DNA of 41,121 nt from Novosphingobium guangzhouense (GCF_002896965.1 NZ_LYMM01000048.1:1-41121), one strand, 5' to 3'. Positions 16,309 through 24,096 are shown, counted from the stretch's first letter. A program made the numbers and translations. The notes: generated by a model not told the origin, from the sequence alone.

Positions 16309-16734
16309 ATGACTGATCTAATTCAAGTTGTTACGGCGGTTGATGATCCTGCCCTCAACAGAAGTATCGAGATGACTTTGCATTCTGCGGGTTTCAGAAC
16401 CACAATCGTGCAAGCCCAGGATCGAGCAATGGTGGCGGATGCTGGAGCTGAGATGCTTGATCAAATTCGCGACAACCTCATCAATCCCACTCAAGTGTTC
16501 ATCCTTCCGCCGAATATTGTGGACCGGATGCATATAAGGGATAGCTTACTCGGAGCATTGGGTCGAGACGCTTCTGATCCGCGTGAGTATGGAGGATATC
16601 CGCCAGTCATAATTGTTACCGGCCCGATGATAACTTTGGCCTTACGGCCGAATATATTCTCCATTTCCGAGTTCAACGATTTGAGCACAGATCAGCTGTC
16701 TGTTCTCTTCCATTTCGAGGATAGCGTTCATTAA
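16309..16734 (+). CDS. Hypothetical protein, faintly receiver-like
   Basis: 141 aa from ATG 16309 (GGGAT upstream); ATGs at 16258 and 16294 in the same frame are alternatives. It opens with LIQVVTAVDDPALNRSIEM and has PPVIIVTGP near residue 100. These recall the first strand and fourth strand of response-regulator receiver domains, but the phospho-acceptor Asp in the middle (expected near QVFILPPN) is not visible. No family is assigned. It is 160-215 bases after the recombinase operon and is followed by a hairpin terminator. Confidence 0.5.
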   Translation: MTDLIQVVTAVDDPALNRSIEMTLHSAGFRTTIVQAQDRAMVADAGAEMLDQIRDNLINPTQVFILPPNIVDRMHIRDSLLGALGRDASDPREYGGYPPVIIVTGPMITLALRPNIFSISEFNDLSTDQLSVLFHFEDSVH

Positions 16735-16769
16735 AGCAGACGCCAGAGCGATCTAACCTGGTAAAAAGA

Positions 16770-16790
16770 ACGACGGACGAGAGCCGTCGT
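16770..16790 (+). terminator. Hairpin terminator between convergent genes
   Basis: ACGACGG (16770-16776) pairs with CCGTCGT (16784-16790), followed by CCTTTCATTTT. It lies between the end of the plus-strand gene (16734) and the end of the minus-strand gene (16795). The A-rich run GTAAAAAGAA on the other side makes it usable in both directions. Confidence 0.65.
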
Positions 16791-16794
16791 CCTT

Positions 16795-17010
16795 TCATTT
16801 TCCGCCCAATTTAATGTCGTGTTCTGCTGATCGCTCTACGCCAACTGCGCGCGTCCGCTCATCTATCCGGTCCAGCATAGCGCGTTTGCGGGGCGTGCGT
16901 CGTAAACCCGTGTTACGCATCTGTTTTGCGCGTTCGGGCGTGTCGATGATACCGAGCGTGGTCTTCCGGGCTCGAATGCCGGCCAGAAGGTCGGAGAGGG
17001 TGATAATCAT
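16795..17010 (-). CDS. Small hypothetical protein
   Basis: 71 aa, basic, with no known domain. AAAGGAG stands before the ATG, which is strong support for a real start. The sequence is rich in Arg/Lys (TPERAKQMRNTGLRRTPRKR) and may be nucleic-acid associated, but this is a guess from charge alone. It is last in a run of minus-strand unknown genes, separated from its neighbour by ~140 bases, so it may have its own promoter. Confidence 0.55.
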   Translation of the reverse strand: MIITLSDLLAGIRARKTTLGIIDTPERAKQMRNTGLRRTPRKRAMLDRIDERTRAVGVERSAEHDIKLGGK

Positions 17011-17148
17011 TCTGCTCCTTTCTTCGACTTTACATCATTGAGAAGCTTACCGCATTTCGCTCACGGCAGGTGATTCAGTCGATGGACTTCGGGAATGTAT
17101 CTGGCTTCATTCCGGTGAGGAGCTCGTCCAAGTCATAGGACCGCCCCG

Positions 17149-17421
17149 CTAGTCAATGACGACGCGCCCTTGCGCATTGCGAATTTGATCGAGCACCCTC
17201 TTTACAAGCGCCCAAGGTCCATCGCTGCGAGCATGCGAACGTACCTGCGTGCGAAGATCGAATGCTGCCACCTGCAATCGCGGCGTGTCTCGCTGAATAA
17301 TATGGGCGGAATAGCCGCTCACCTGCGATAGACCGCTCTCATTGACGACTTCCATGCGCCCGATTTCAAACGCACTGGCTTCATGGCCTCCCGGCCATAT
17401 TTCGACTTTCACGACAAGCAT
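17149..17421 (-). CDS. Conserved small hypothetical protein
   Basis: 90 aa. It begins MLVVKVEIWPGGHEASAFEI and ends with a helix (ALVKRVLDQIRNAQGRVVID). Proteins with this MLVVK(I/V)E(I/V)WPGG opening recur in alphaproteobacterial accessory regions, always unannotated as far as I recall. It looks like a compact beta-strand domain. It lies 12 bases after the previous gene in transcription order, so it belongs to the 18035-17149 unit. Confidence 0.62.
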   Translation of the reverse strand: MLVVKVEIWPGGHEASAFEIGRMEVVNESGLSQVSGYSAHIIQRDTPRLQVAAFDLRTQVRSHARSDGPWALVKRVLDQIRNAQGRVVID

Positions 17422-17433
17422 CTGATCTCCTGC

Positions 17434-17718
17434 TCAGTCGAGCGTGATATCCTCCCGCGTGCCTCTCTCGCGGAGACGATAGCGGGTGTTCTGAGTACGT
17501 ATCAGCCCGCGCGGCACAATAAGGCGCATCGGTGTTCGGAGAGCCGAGGTGATGACCCATTTGCCATCAGGGTAGCGCTGGCGTTGATCATTGAAGATTC
17601 TCCCCGCCAAGCGCAGTTCCTTGCGGGCCGGATCAAACGTTCTCATACTGGTGACGAGCAGCCATTCAGCGAGGTCAGCATCAGGGGGAACCGGCGACCG
17701 AGGCTGTACTTTTGGCAT
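17434..17718 (-). CDS. Small hypothetical protein
   Basis: 94 aa, no family recognised. It contains LAGRIFNDQRQRYPDGKWVITSAL and an RTQNTRYRLRERG C-terminus, which read as a small beta-rich soluble domain. Its ATG overlaps the stop of the upstream gene at 17718, so it is translationally coupled to it; the next gene follows 12 bases on. Confidence 0.6.
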   Translation of the reverse strand: MPKVQPRSPVPPDADLAEWLLVTSMRTFDPARKELRLAGRIFNDQRQRYPDGKWVITSALRTPMRLIVPRGLIRTQNTRYRLRERGTREDITLD

Positions 17719-18035
17719 CAGTCATCTCGCCCCCAAAACATCGCAAAGCCGTCATGATCGAGTTCGTCCGGCCGATCTCGCAGTTGCAAATGCTTCGGCA
17801 GTGCAAAGGTCGAAGGTATCCCTCGCTCAAGGATCTCTTCCGCAGGAATGGACAAGCTGACGATCCGGGCATCAGCATTTATGATCTGCGTTCGGACCTC
17901 GCCCCGCCACGCACGAAGGTTGAGCGAAACCTCGTCAATCTGAGTGATCCCCTCCCGCTCGAGGAACTCCATTAAAGGGCCAGTGATCTGCTCGAGGCTG
18001 CTGGGGCTAAGCTTGCCGTTAAATTTCAAGTGCAT
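17718..18035 (-). CDS. Small hypothetical protein, first of a coupled trio
   Basis: 105 aa. It begins MHLKFNGKLSPSSLEQIT and contains EFLEREGITQIDEVSLNLRAWRG; the C-terminus is acidic/aromatic (DELDHDGFAMFWGRDD). ATG 18035 is chosen because AGGGG lies ~8 bases upstream; the longer frame upstream runs through a hairpin-rich leader and is not protein-like. No known domain. It heads the unit that includes the 94-aa and 90-aa proteins. Confidence 0.6.
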   Translation of the reverse strand: MHLKFNGKLSPSSLEQITGPLMEFLEREGITQIDEVSLNLRAWRGEVRTQIINADARIVSLSIPAEEILERGIPSTFALPKHLQLRDRPDELDHDGFAMFWGRDD

Positions 18036-18059
18036 TGGGTCACCCCTCTGTTTCGACAA

Positions 18060-18150
18060 GGGCGACCGGCAAAAGCCGGGTGTTGGAAACCTGATCGGTA
18101 GAGCAGGCGCATGCGCCTTTACCCTCACGGGTTGGACATGCGCGCATGCC
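18060..18150. promoter_or_regulatory. Cluster of palindromes upstream of the hypothetical trio
   Basis: Three symmetric elements lie in 90 bases: CCGGC/GCCGG around AAAA (18066-18079), AGGCGCATGCGCCT (18105-18118, perfect), and CATGCGCGCATG (18137-18148, perfect). They precede the minus-strand gene starting at 18035 and could be repressor sites or leader RNA structure. No sigma-70 boxes are convincing. Confidence 0.4.
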
Positions 18151-18301
18151 ACCCGGCCTCATAGAGAAACCGAGTCTACCGAATTCGGGGTTTCCACGCC
18201 CCATCGCCGGGTTTGATCGACGACACTGCGTAGGTCGCAGATCATCCGCGCATCTGCAAGTCGTCAGTTCGCGTTAACAGCGGCTGCTGTGGAGATCCGC
18301 G

Positions 18302-18901
18302 TTAGGCACGATCGTCACGCCAAACGGGTCTCCATCCGCCTGTCGATCTCAATGTACTCCATGTCGATCGAGAATTTCCAGCTATGACGGGCTGGAAGAA
18401 GTGCCACTGCTCGGTCGCGGTATCAGCCAAAAAGACGTAATCTGGGCAGTCGCTCCGTCCAGCGAGCGCGGCTTCGAGCGCGCGGCCTATGACCACATGG
18501 TTGCTGAGCGCAATGTCGGACCATTCGAGAATGAGGAAGGTCGTATCGCCCAGAACCGTGCATTCAGTCAGCTTGGGCAGTTTCTTGTCCAAGGCCGTCC
18601 GCATACGAATCAGTCGCTGTTCCTCAATATCAACCCCTGCCTTTCGCGAGAGAAACAGCGCCCCGTCGTGGCGCCCACTTTCGGACCAGTGCACACGCAG
18701 CGACAGCGTTAGCGGGATGCCATCGACGACGGATTCCCGCCGCCCTTGATAGCCGTGCGGGGCGTGATGACGATCCTTACGGAATGGGCACTCTTCGTGA
18801 AGCTCCTGGCCGGCTTCGATGATCCAATCGAGCAAACGCTCCCGCAGCTGCTCATGTGTATGTTCCCGGATGCGAGAGCGTGTTTTCCGAAGGAGGCGCA
18901 T
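18302..18901 (-). CDS. Hypothetical protein with a probable 3' frameshift
   Basis: 199 aa as read, unknown family. The centre is well behaved (ESVVDGIPLTLSLRVHWSES, then ECTVLGDTTFLILEWSDIAL, then ALAGRSDCPDYVFLADTATE). After EQWHFFQPVI the annotated frame turns Ser/Arg/Trp-rich. The neighbouring frame instead continues SWKFSIDMEYIEIDRRMETR and stops at 18315-18317, which looks much more like genuine protein. One base appears to be missing near 18380. If so, the intact product would end around 18315. The minus-strand start at 18901 has no strong Shine-Dalgarno and may be further truncated. Confidence 0.5.
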   Translation of the reverse strand: MRLLRKTRSRIREHTHEQLRERLLDWIIEAGQELHEECPFRKDRHHAPHGYQGRRESVVDGIPLTLSLRVHWSESGRHDGALFLSRKAGVDIEEQRLIRMRTALDKKLPKLTECTVLGDTTFLILEWSDIALSNHVVIGRALEAALAGRSDCPDYVFLADTATEQWHFFQPVIAGNSRSTWSTLRSTGGWRPVWRDDRA

Positions 18902-19248
18902 GTGTCCGGCTCTGGCCGGTAGGCGACCGTCCGGTTCCGAGTTGGGTTTCTGAGATAGCTGACGCTCACTCGGTGTCGGCTGCCGACCAGACTCAGTCGT
19001 TCACAACTGCTCCCTATAAGGTCTGGGTATGCCGAAAGCGGCCGATCATTCCGGTCCAAGCGGACCATCAGCATCGCGCCCCATCATCGGTCGTCAGCAA
19101 TCTATCGAGAACGCCCGAACTTTGCGAGACAGCTTGGCGGGCTCAGCCCGATGAAGATGGGCAATATGCCTACGCTACAGCGCTACGATAGCGTCCGCCA
19201 TGCGATCCACTCACATTGCCCGGCTCCCAGAACAAAATTCTAAGTCGC
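18902..19248. other. Gene-free stretch between unknown genes and the metal block
   Basis: No convincing gene on either strand in these ~350 bases. It contains one copy (18955-18987) of a 33-base sequence repeated at 31875-31907. The remaining sequence looks like decayed intergenic DNA. Confidence 0.5.
18955..18987 (+). repeat. Left copy of a 33-bp imperfect direct repeat flanking the metal block
   Basis: It begins ATAGCTGACGCTCACTCGG and ends GCTGCCGAC. The copy at 31875-31907 in the same orientation matches at 28 of 33 positions with no gaps. The two copies bracket the outer-membrane/chr/nre/czc genes. Confidence 0.6.
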
Positions 19249-20616
19249 TTAGAAAACGGCGGTGAGATTGAATGACCCATAGCGCGTCCATCCCTTTGCC
19301 GGTGCGTTGGGCGCTTCACGGAGCAAACGCCCCTTCGCCAGCAAAAGCCCATCAAATTCGAAACGTAGTCGATCAGGAACAAGCCAGTAACGAAGCCGCA
19401 CTTCAACTTGATTCCCGGCAAAGCTTCCCGACAGCCCGCCGGCATCGCGGACGCCGGTCGTAGAAAAACTGTCTTCACGCGCGTCAGCCCACATCGCGCG
19501 ATAAACGACTAACCAGTCGAGCCGCTTGTTCGGTGTCGCCTCTAGTCGAACACCAGGTGTCACGAGATTGGCGCGCCCGATGGCATTATACAGGCCGGCC
19601 GGTGCCAGCTCGGCGCGGCGCATGCCGAAAAGCGTATCGAAGCGCCCGTAATGGCCACCTGGTTTGTGGCCGCTCGCCCGATCGAATTCGATCGATAGGC
19701 GCGGTTTCCAAGGACCGGCAAAGCTAAAGCCGACATCCGCGTGCAGAAAGCTCGCCCTTACCAACTGCGAAGGCGCAAGCGCGGCCGTCGACATGCTGAT
19801 GTGACCGGTCTGATAGAGTGCTTCCATCTCGAAATCGACCTTGCCGGCGCGCGGTTCTGCGATGAGCCGGCCACCGATGGTATCGAGCGACCGATCTCGG
19901 GTCGGACGGCCTGGCGCATCGCGCTCCCCCAAATGAAAATAGGTCATCTCAGCCATCGCCGGGCCGATCGCCTTCGCCTTACTGATCTGGCCGCCCCAGA
20001 GCACGAGATCGAAACTCTCGCGGTCGAGCCTGACCTTGCTGCTGCGCAGGCTGGCATTGTCGTCAGGAAGCCGAACCTGCGGCAACGTGTATATCAGCGT
20101 CGCCTTCCAACCGCCGCGCGCCGATATATCCGCGCGAAGCCCGGAATAGCCATTGGTAGTGTTACGATAGTCGTCGGCGGCGACCAGCCGGCGCGAGCCG
20201 AGATTGAGCATCATGCGCCCGGCGGTCAGCGTCAGCTTCGAACCCTTCCCGAACACATTGTCGAAGTCGCCCGCGACATAGGCTTGGACCGGCTCGAGCG
20301 TGTTGACCTCGTTGGTGGTGACGGGCGTCCCATCACCCTCGCCCCACACGCGGCTGTCGTAGAGCTCGATCGCCGCACGCCAATGGTCCGAACGATATTC
20401 GGCGAGAATGTTGGTGCGCAGGTTCACGAGATCATCGCTTTGATTGAATCCGACACGCGGCTGACCGTCGATGACCTCGTAGCGCAGGCGCATCGCGCCC
20501 GAGAGCGACAAGCCGTCGCCTGCCTGCTGCGCCTGCGCGGCGCCTGGAGCGGTAGCCACGACCAGCGCTGATACCAGCCAAGTTAGTTGTGATATATGTG
20601 TTCTATCGAATCGCAT
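19249..20616 (-). CDS. Alginate-export-like outer-membrane beta-barrel
   Basis: 455 aa from ATG 20616. A signal peptide (LTWLVSALVVATAPGAAQAQ) leads into many alternating amphipathic strands, and the protein ends in Phe (YGSFNLTAVF), the hallmark of Omp85-assembled barrels. Sequence such as LSGAMRLRYEVIDGQPRVGF and TLTAGRMMLNLGSRRLVAADDYRN is characteristic of the alginate_exp (PF13372-type) family, many of which are general porins not tied to alginate. It is divergent from chrB with only 22 bases between start codons, so it may be co-controlled by metal. An upstream in-frame ATG at 20637 is less likely because it would leave no leader. Confidence 0.8.
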   Translation of the reverse strand: MRFDRTHISQLTWLVSALVVATAPGAAQAQQAGDGLSLSGAMRLRYEVIDGQPRVGFNQSDDLVNLRTNILAEYRSDHWRAAIELYDSRVWGEGDGTPVTTNEVNTLEPVQAYVAGDFDNVFGKGSKLTLTAGRMMLNLGSRRLVAADDYRNTTNGYSGLRADISARGGWKATLIYTLPQVRLPDDNASLRSSKVRLDRESFDLVLWGGQISKAKAIGPAMAEMTYFHLGERDAPGRPTRDRSLDTIGGRLIAEPRAGKVDFEMEALYQTGHISMSTAALAPSQLVRASFLHADVGFSFAGPWKPRLSIEFDRASGHKPGGHYGRFDTLFGMRRAELAPAGLYNAIGRANLVTPGVRLEATPNKRLDWLVVYRAMWADAREDSFSTTGVRDAGGLSGSFAGNQVEVRLRYWLVPDRLRFEFDGLLLAKGRLLREAPNAPAKGWTRYGSFNLTAVF

Positions 20617-20631
20617 TGTATGATATACATG
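20587..20631. promoter_or_regulatory. Divergent operator/promoter between the barrel gene and chrB
   Basis: TGTAT-GAT-ATACA (20617-20629) is an inverted repeat with a 3-base spacer, placed directly before the barrel ATG (20616) and 10 bases before chrB. A related word, TTGTGATATATGTG, lies at 20587-20600, inside the barrel's 5' coding end. TATGAT at 20619-20624 could be a -10 box for a nearly leaderless chrB mRNA. ChrB itself regulates chr promoters in Ochrobactrum, so autoregulation is plausible. Confidence 0.5.
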
Positions 20632-20638
20632 CACCATT

Positions 20639-21592
20639 ATGGCATCGATCGAAACTGCGAACTGGCTGGCTCTGCTCCATCAGCTCCCGACCAAGCCACC
20701 CTATCTGCGGGTGAAGGTCTGGCGGAGGCTCCAGACGATCGGGGCGGTGCCGCTCAAGAATGCTGTGCACGTCCTTCCCAAGAGCGATGCGAACGAAGCG
20801 ACCCTACGCGTCTTGCTGGAGGAGATCGTCGTGGCGGGCGGCGACGCCATCCTGCTCGATGCGATCCTGCTGGCGGGACAGAGCGATGCCGACGTGCGCG
20901 GATTATTCGATGCCGCGCGCGATGCCGATTATTCCGAGATAGCGCAGGCGGCCCGCCTGCTGCTTGAAACCGGGCCGGCAAGCGGCGCCGAGATCGTGAA
21001 GCTGGAGAAGCGCCTCGGCGACGCCGCAATGCTCGACTTCTTTGGGGCACATGGGCGGCAGGATGCCGAGGCTGCGCTCGCCGAGCTTGACCGTCAGCGC
21101 TACCAGCATCCCGACGTCAGTCGGTCGATGCCGGCCTCGGACGAACCGCGCGATCTAATCGGTAAAACCTGGGTGACCCGGCGCGGCGTGCATGTCGATC
21201 GCATCGCCTGTGCCTGGCTCATCCGCCGGTTCATCGACCGCAATGCAGTCTTCAAGTTCGTCGATGGACGCAGCTATGCGCCCGAAGCCGGAGAGCTTCG
21301 CTTCGACATGGCCGATGCAGAGTTCACTCATGAAGAGGATCGGTGCAGCTTCGAGACCATCGTCATGCGCGCAGGCCTGGGCGAAGACGCCGGACTCGTC
21401 GCAATCGGCGAGATCATCCACGACCTCGACATTGCTGACGCCAAGTTCAACCGGCCTGAAACAGCGGGTCTCGGCGCGATGCTGTCGGGCGTGTGCGCAT
21501 CCACCGACGACGATCTGGAGCGTATCGCAAAGGCCGGCGATGCGCTCGACCAGTTCCACGCCTTTTTCAGTGCCCGGAGGGTCGAGCGATGA
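20639..21592 (+). CDS. chrB: Chromate resistance protein/regulator ChrB
   Basis: 317 aa. N-terminal LALLHQLPTKPPYLRVKVWR is the conserved ChrB N-domain, which acts as the chromate-sensing regulator part. From ~175 the ChrB C-domain follows: WVTRRGVHVDRIACAWLIRR, FKFVDGRSYAPEAGELRFDM and FTHEEDRCSFETIV, with conserved Cys/His/Asp. ChrB proteins sense chromate and control chrA in other proteobacteria. ATG 20639 matches the family start. The end overlaps chrA by ATGA, so this is a chrB-chrA operon. Confidence 0.92.
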   Translation: MASIETANWLALLHQLPTKPPYLRVKVWRRLQTIGAVPLKNAVHVLPKSDANEATLRVLLEEIVVAGGDAILLDAILLAGQSDADVRGLFDAARDADYSEIAQAARLLLETGPASGAEIVKLEKRLGDAAMLDFFGAHGRQDAEAALAELDRQRYQHPDVSRSMPASDEPRDLIGKTWVTRRGVHVDRIACAWLIRRFIDRNAVFKFVDGRSYAPEAGELRFDMADAEFTHEEDRCSFETIVMRAGLGEDAGLVAIGEIIHDLDIADAKFNRPETAGLGAMLSGVCASTDDDLERIAKAGDALDQFHAFFSARRVER

Positions 21593-23001
21593 GCAGCGTT
21601 ATCACCGACGAGCAGATCGCGCTCCGGCTCAAGGCGCATGATCACGGCATTGCCTTTGGCGAAGCGGTGCGGGTTTGGGCGCGGATCGCAGCACTGAGTT
21701 TCGGCGGCCCGGCCGGGCAGATCGCGGTGATGCACCGCATCCTCGTCGATGAGAAACGCTGGATCGGCGAGGAGCGATTTCTCCACGCGCTCAACTACTG
21801 CATGCTCCTGCCGGGGCCGGAAGCCCAACAGCTCGCCATCTATATCGGCTGGCTGCTCCACAAGACGAAAGGCGGGCTGGTCGCAGGCACATTGTTTGTG
21901 CTGCCGGGCTTCCTCGCGATCCTCGGGCTCAGTTACGTTTACGTATTACTCGGGCATGTCCCGCTGATCGAGGGCCTGTTCTTCGGGCTCAAGGCCGCCG
22001 TGCTGGCGGTGGTGGTACAAGCGGTGGTTCGCGTCGGATCGCGCGCGCTCAAGAACAGTGTCATGCGCGGTATCGCCGTCGCCGCCTTCGTCGCGATCTT
22101 CTTCCTCGGCGCGCCGTTCCCGCTGATCGTGCTGCTCGCCGGCATTGTCGGCTATGTCGGCGGCCGATCTGGCAGTCCAGCGTTTCGCGGCGGCGGGGGC
22201 CATGGTCCGGGCGGCGGCGCGATCGTGCATGACCGTGATACCGCGCTGGGAGAAGCGCTGCCCGAGCATGCCCGCGCCAATCTCGGGTGGTCGCTCAAGA
22301 TCTCGGGCGCGCTGCTCATGCTCTGGCTTGCACCAGTGCTGGCGCTCGTCCTGTTGCTTGGTTCCGACGACGTCTATGCGCGCATCGCCACGTTCTTCAG
22401 CCAGATGGCGGTGGTGACCTTCGGCGGCGCCTATGCGGTGCTCGCCTACGTCGCGCAGCAGGCGGTCGACCAATATGGCTGGCTCAAGCCCGGCGAGATG
22501 CTCGACGGGCTCGGCATGGCGGAGACCACGCCCGGGCCGTTGATCATGGTCACGCAGTTCGTCGGCTTCCTCGCGGCCTATCGCGATGCCGGCGGGCTGG
22601 CTCCGCTAATCGCCGCGACGCTCGGCGCCATCCTGACCACCTGGGTCACCTTCGTGCCGTGCTTCCTCTGGATCTTTGCCGGTGCGCCGTTCATCGAGCG
22701 GCTGCGCGGTAACAAGGCCTTGTCGGCAGCACTGACCGCGATCACGGCCGCGGTCGTCGGCGTCATCCTCAACCTCGCCATTTGGTTCGCGATCCACACG
22801 CTGTTCGGCCGCGTGCAGCCGATCGGAATCATGGGCCACCGCTTCGACGCGCCGGTGCTGGCCTCGATCAACTGGCCGGCGGCGCTGCTGTCGGCCGCCG
22901 CCGCACTGGCGATCTTCCGCTTCAAGCTAGGTGTGCTCACCGTCCTCGCCGGCTCCGCGGCGATCGGCGCGGCCTGGTTCCTTTTCGCTCAAGGAGTATG
23001 A
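21589..23001 (+). CDS. chrA: Chromate efflux transporter ChrA (two CHR domains)
   Basis: 470 aa inner-membrane chromate exporter, long-chain (bidomain) CHR type. Repeat 1 has LSFGGPAGQIAVMHR (residues ~35-50) and LLPGPEAQQLAIYIGWLLHK. Repeat 2 has VTFGGAYAVLAYVAQQAV and AETTPGPLIMVTQFVGFLAAY. About ten hydrophobic segments are seen, with a Gly/His-rich cytosolic linker between the halves (FRGGGGHGPGGG). ATG 21589 overlaps the chrB stop. The superoxide dismutase gene follows after four bases. Confidence 0.94.
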   Translation: MSSVITDEQIALRLKAHDHGIAFGEAVRVWARIAALSFGGPAGQIAVMHRILVDEKRWIGEERFLHALNYCMLLPGPEAQQLAIYIGWLLHKTKGGLVAGTLFVLPGFLAILGLSYVYVLLGHVPLIEGLFFGLKAAVLAVVVQAVVRVGSRALKNSVMRGIAVAAFVAIFFLGAPFPLIVLLAGIVGYVGGRSGSPAFRGGGGHGPGGGAIVHDRDTALGEALPEHARANLGWSLKISGALLMLWLAPVLALVLLLGSDDVYARIATFFSQMAVVTFGGAYAVLAYVAQQAVDQYGWLKPGEMLDGLGMAETTPGPLIMVTQFVGFLAAYRDAGGLAPLIAATLGAILTTWVTFVPCFLWIFAGAPFIERLRGNKALSAALTAITAAVVGVILNLAIWFAIHTLFGRVQPIGIMGHRFDAPVLASINWPAALLSAAAALAIFRFKLGVLTVLAGSAAIGAAWFLFAQGV

Positions 23002-23005
23002 GCCC

Positions 23006-23731
23006 ATGACCGACGTTACACGACGAGGTGCTGTAAAAACCCTTGGAGCGAGCGCCTTGCTCGTCGCCGCAGCCGATGGTGCGGTTGCGCAATCGGGCGT
23101 CGCCGCTCCCGTACCCGCCTTCACCGGCAGCTTCCAGCCCAAGCCGCTCAAGTTCGATCCCGCCAAGCTGCCCGGCCTTTCGGAGCGACTGCTGAAATCG
23201 CATTGGGAGAACAACTATCAGGGGTCGGTCAAGACGCTGAACGCAGTGCGGTCGCGTCTTGCCTCGGCCCTTGCCGACAAGGATGCGCCGCCAGCGATAT
23301 ATGGCGGTCTCAAGCGCGAAGAGGCGCACCGGACCGGCTCGGTCGTGCTGCACGAACTCTATTTCGACGGGCTTGGCGGCAACGGTCAGGCGGGCGGCCG
23401 GATCAAGCAGGCGATCGACGCCGCCTATGGCTCGTTCGCGACCTGGGAGGCCGAATATCGGCGCACTGCCATGTCGCTCGCCGGCGGATCGGGCTGGACG
23501 ATCCTCTCCTACAATCTCCACACCGGCGCGCTCGGCACCAGCTGGTCGTGGGACCATATGCATGCGCCGGCCGCCGGCATTCCGCTGCTGGTGCTCGATA
23601 TGTACGAGCACAGCTTCCACATGGACTATGGCACGCAGGCCGCCAAATATATCGACGCCTGGTTCGCCAATCTCGACTGGGAGGAGGTCGACCGGCGTTA
23701 CGCGCGGGCGGCTGCCATCGCGCGCGGCTGA
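23006..23731 (+). CDS. chrC: Fe/Mn superoxide dismutase with Tat signal (chrC-like)
   Basis: 241 aa. Metal ligands are recognisable: H66 (KSHWENNY), H116 (VLHELYF), and D198/H202 (LDMYEH). The N-terminus has twin Arg (DVTRRGAVKTLGASALLV) then AQ, a Tat-type signal, so the enzyme is likely periplasmic. AAGGAG nine bases before ATG 23006 fixes the start. In the chrBACF cluster of Ochrobactrum tritici, chrC encodes a superoxide dismutase; here too it follows chrBA directly, so it probably detoxifies superoxide made during Cr(VI) reduction. The symbol is given by position and family. Confidence 0.83.
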   Translation: MTDVTRRGAVKTLGASALLVAAADGAVAQSGVAAPVPAFTGSFQPKPLKFDPAKLPGLSERLLKSHWENNYQGSVKTLNAVRSRLASALADKDAPPAIYGGLKREEAHRTGSVVLHELYFDGLGGNGQAGGRIKQAIDAAYGSFATWEAEYRRTAMSLAGGSGWTILSYNLHTGALGTSWSWDHMHAPAAGIPLLVLDMYEHSFHMDYGTQAAKYIDAWFANLDWEEVDRRYARAAAIARG

Positions 23732-23741
23732 CGAGAGCCCC

Positions 23742-24011
23742 TCACCAATATTTGGAGATGGCGCGGAACTGGTCGATCGCGTGCTGTGGGCCTTCGCCTT
23801 CCTCGGCGTGGACGAGGCAGTGATCGATATGGTCGTTGATCAGCGCTCGCTTGGCGCTGGCGATAGCGTTTTCCACCGCCTGCAATTGCTGGGCGATGTC
23901 GACGCAGGCGCGCTCCTCCTCGATCATCCCGACAATGCTCTTGAGGTGCCCCGCCGCACGATTGAGGCGCTTGATGATCGCGGGATGGGAGGAATGGGTC
24001 TGATGGGCCAT
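23742..24011 (-). CDS. CsoR/RcnR-family metal-sensing repressor (NreA-like)
   Basis: 89 aa all-helical DUF156 repressor. The metal residues fall at C36, H61 and C65, the Cys-His-Cys set of CsoR, with additional H3 and H64, the positions used by nickel/cobalt RcnR. The sequence is therefore ambiguous between Cu(I) and Ni/Co sensing. Neighbours (an NreB-like exporter and czcCBA) favour Ni/Co. It is divergent from the exporter gene and shares two G/C-tract operators with it. Its 3' end lies 10 bases from the SOD gene, convergent. Confidence 0.88.
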   Translation of the reverse strand: MAHQTHSSHPAIIKRLNRAAGHLKSIVGMIEEERACVDIAQQLQAVENAIASAKRALINDHIDHCLVHAEEGEGPQHAIDQFRAISKYW

Positions 24012-24050
24012 GCAATCCTATCCCACGGGCGACGATCGCTGTCGAGAAAA

Positions 24051-24092
24051 TATCCCCCCGGGGGGATAGACATGTATCCCCCAGGGGGGATA
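24051..24092. promoter_or_regulatory. Twin CsoR/RcnR-type operators
   Basis: Box 1 is TATCCCCCCGGGGGGATA (24051-24068), a perfect 18-bp palindrome. Box 2 is TATCCCCCAGGGGGGATA (24075-24092), one central mismatch. Centres are 24 bases apart. G/C tracts flanked by A/T are the known recognition form of this repressor family. Box 2 ends four bases before the exporter ATG (24097), and its G-run also serves as a ribosome-binding site, so bound repressor could block both transcription and, in mRNA, translation. Confidence 0.9.
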
Positions 24093-24096
24093 TGGG

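Noticed and set aside
18060..18150. tRNA-like words (GGTAGAGCAGG, GGGTTGGA) suggesting a tRNA attachment site
   Set aside because: No acceptor stem, anticodon loop of 7 bases or proper T arm can be drawn; the symmetric elements are simple palindromes.
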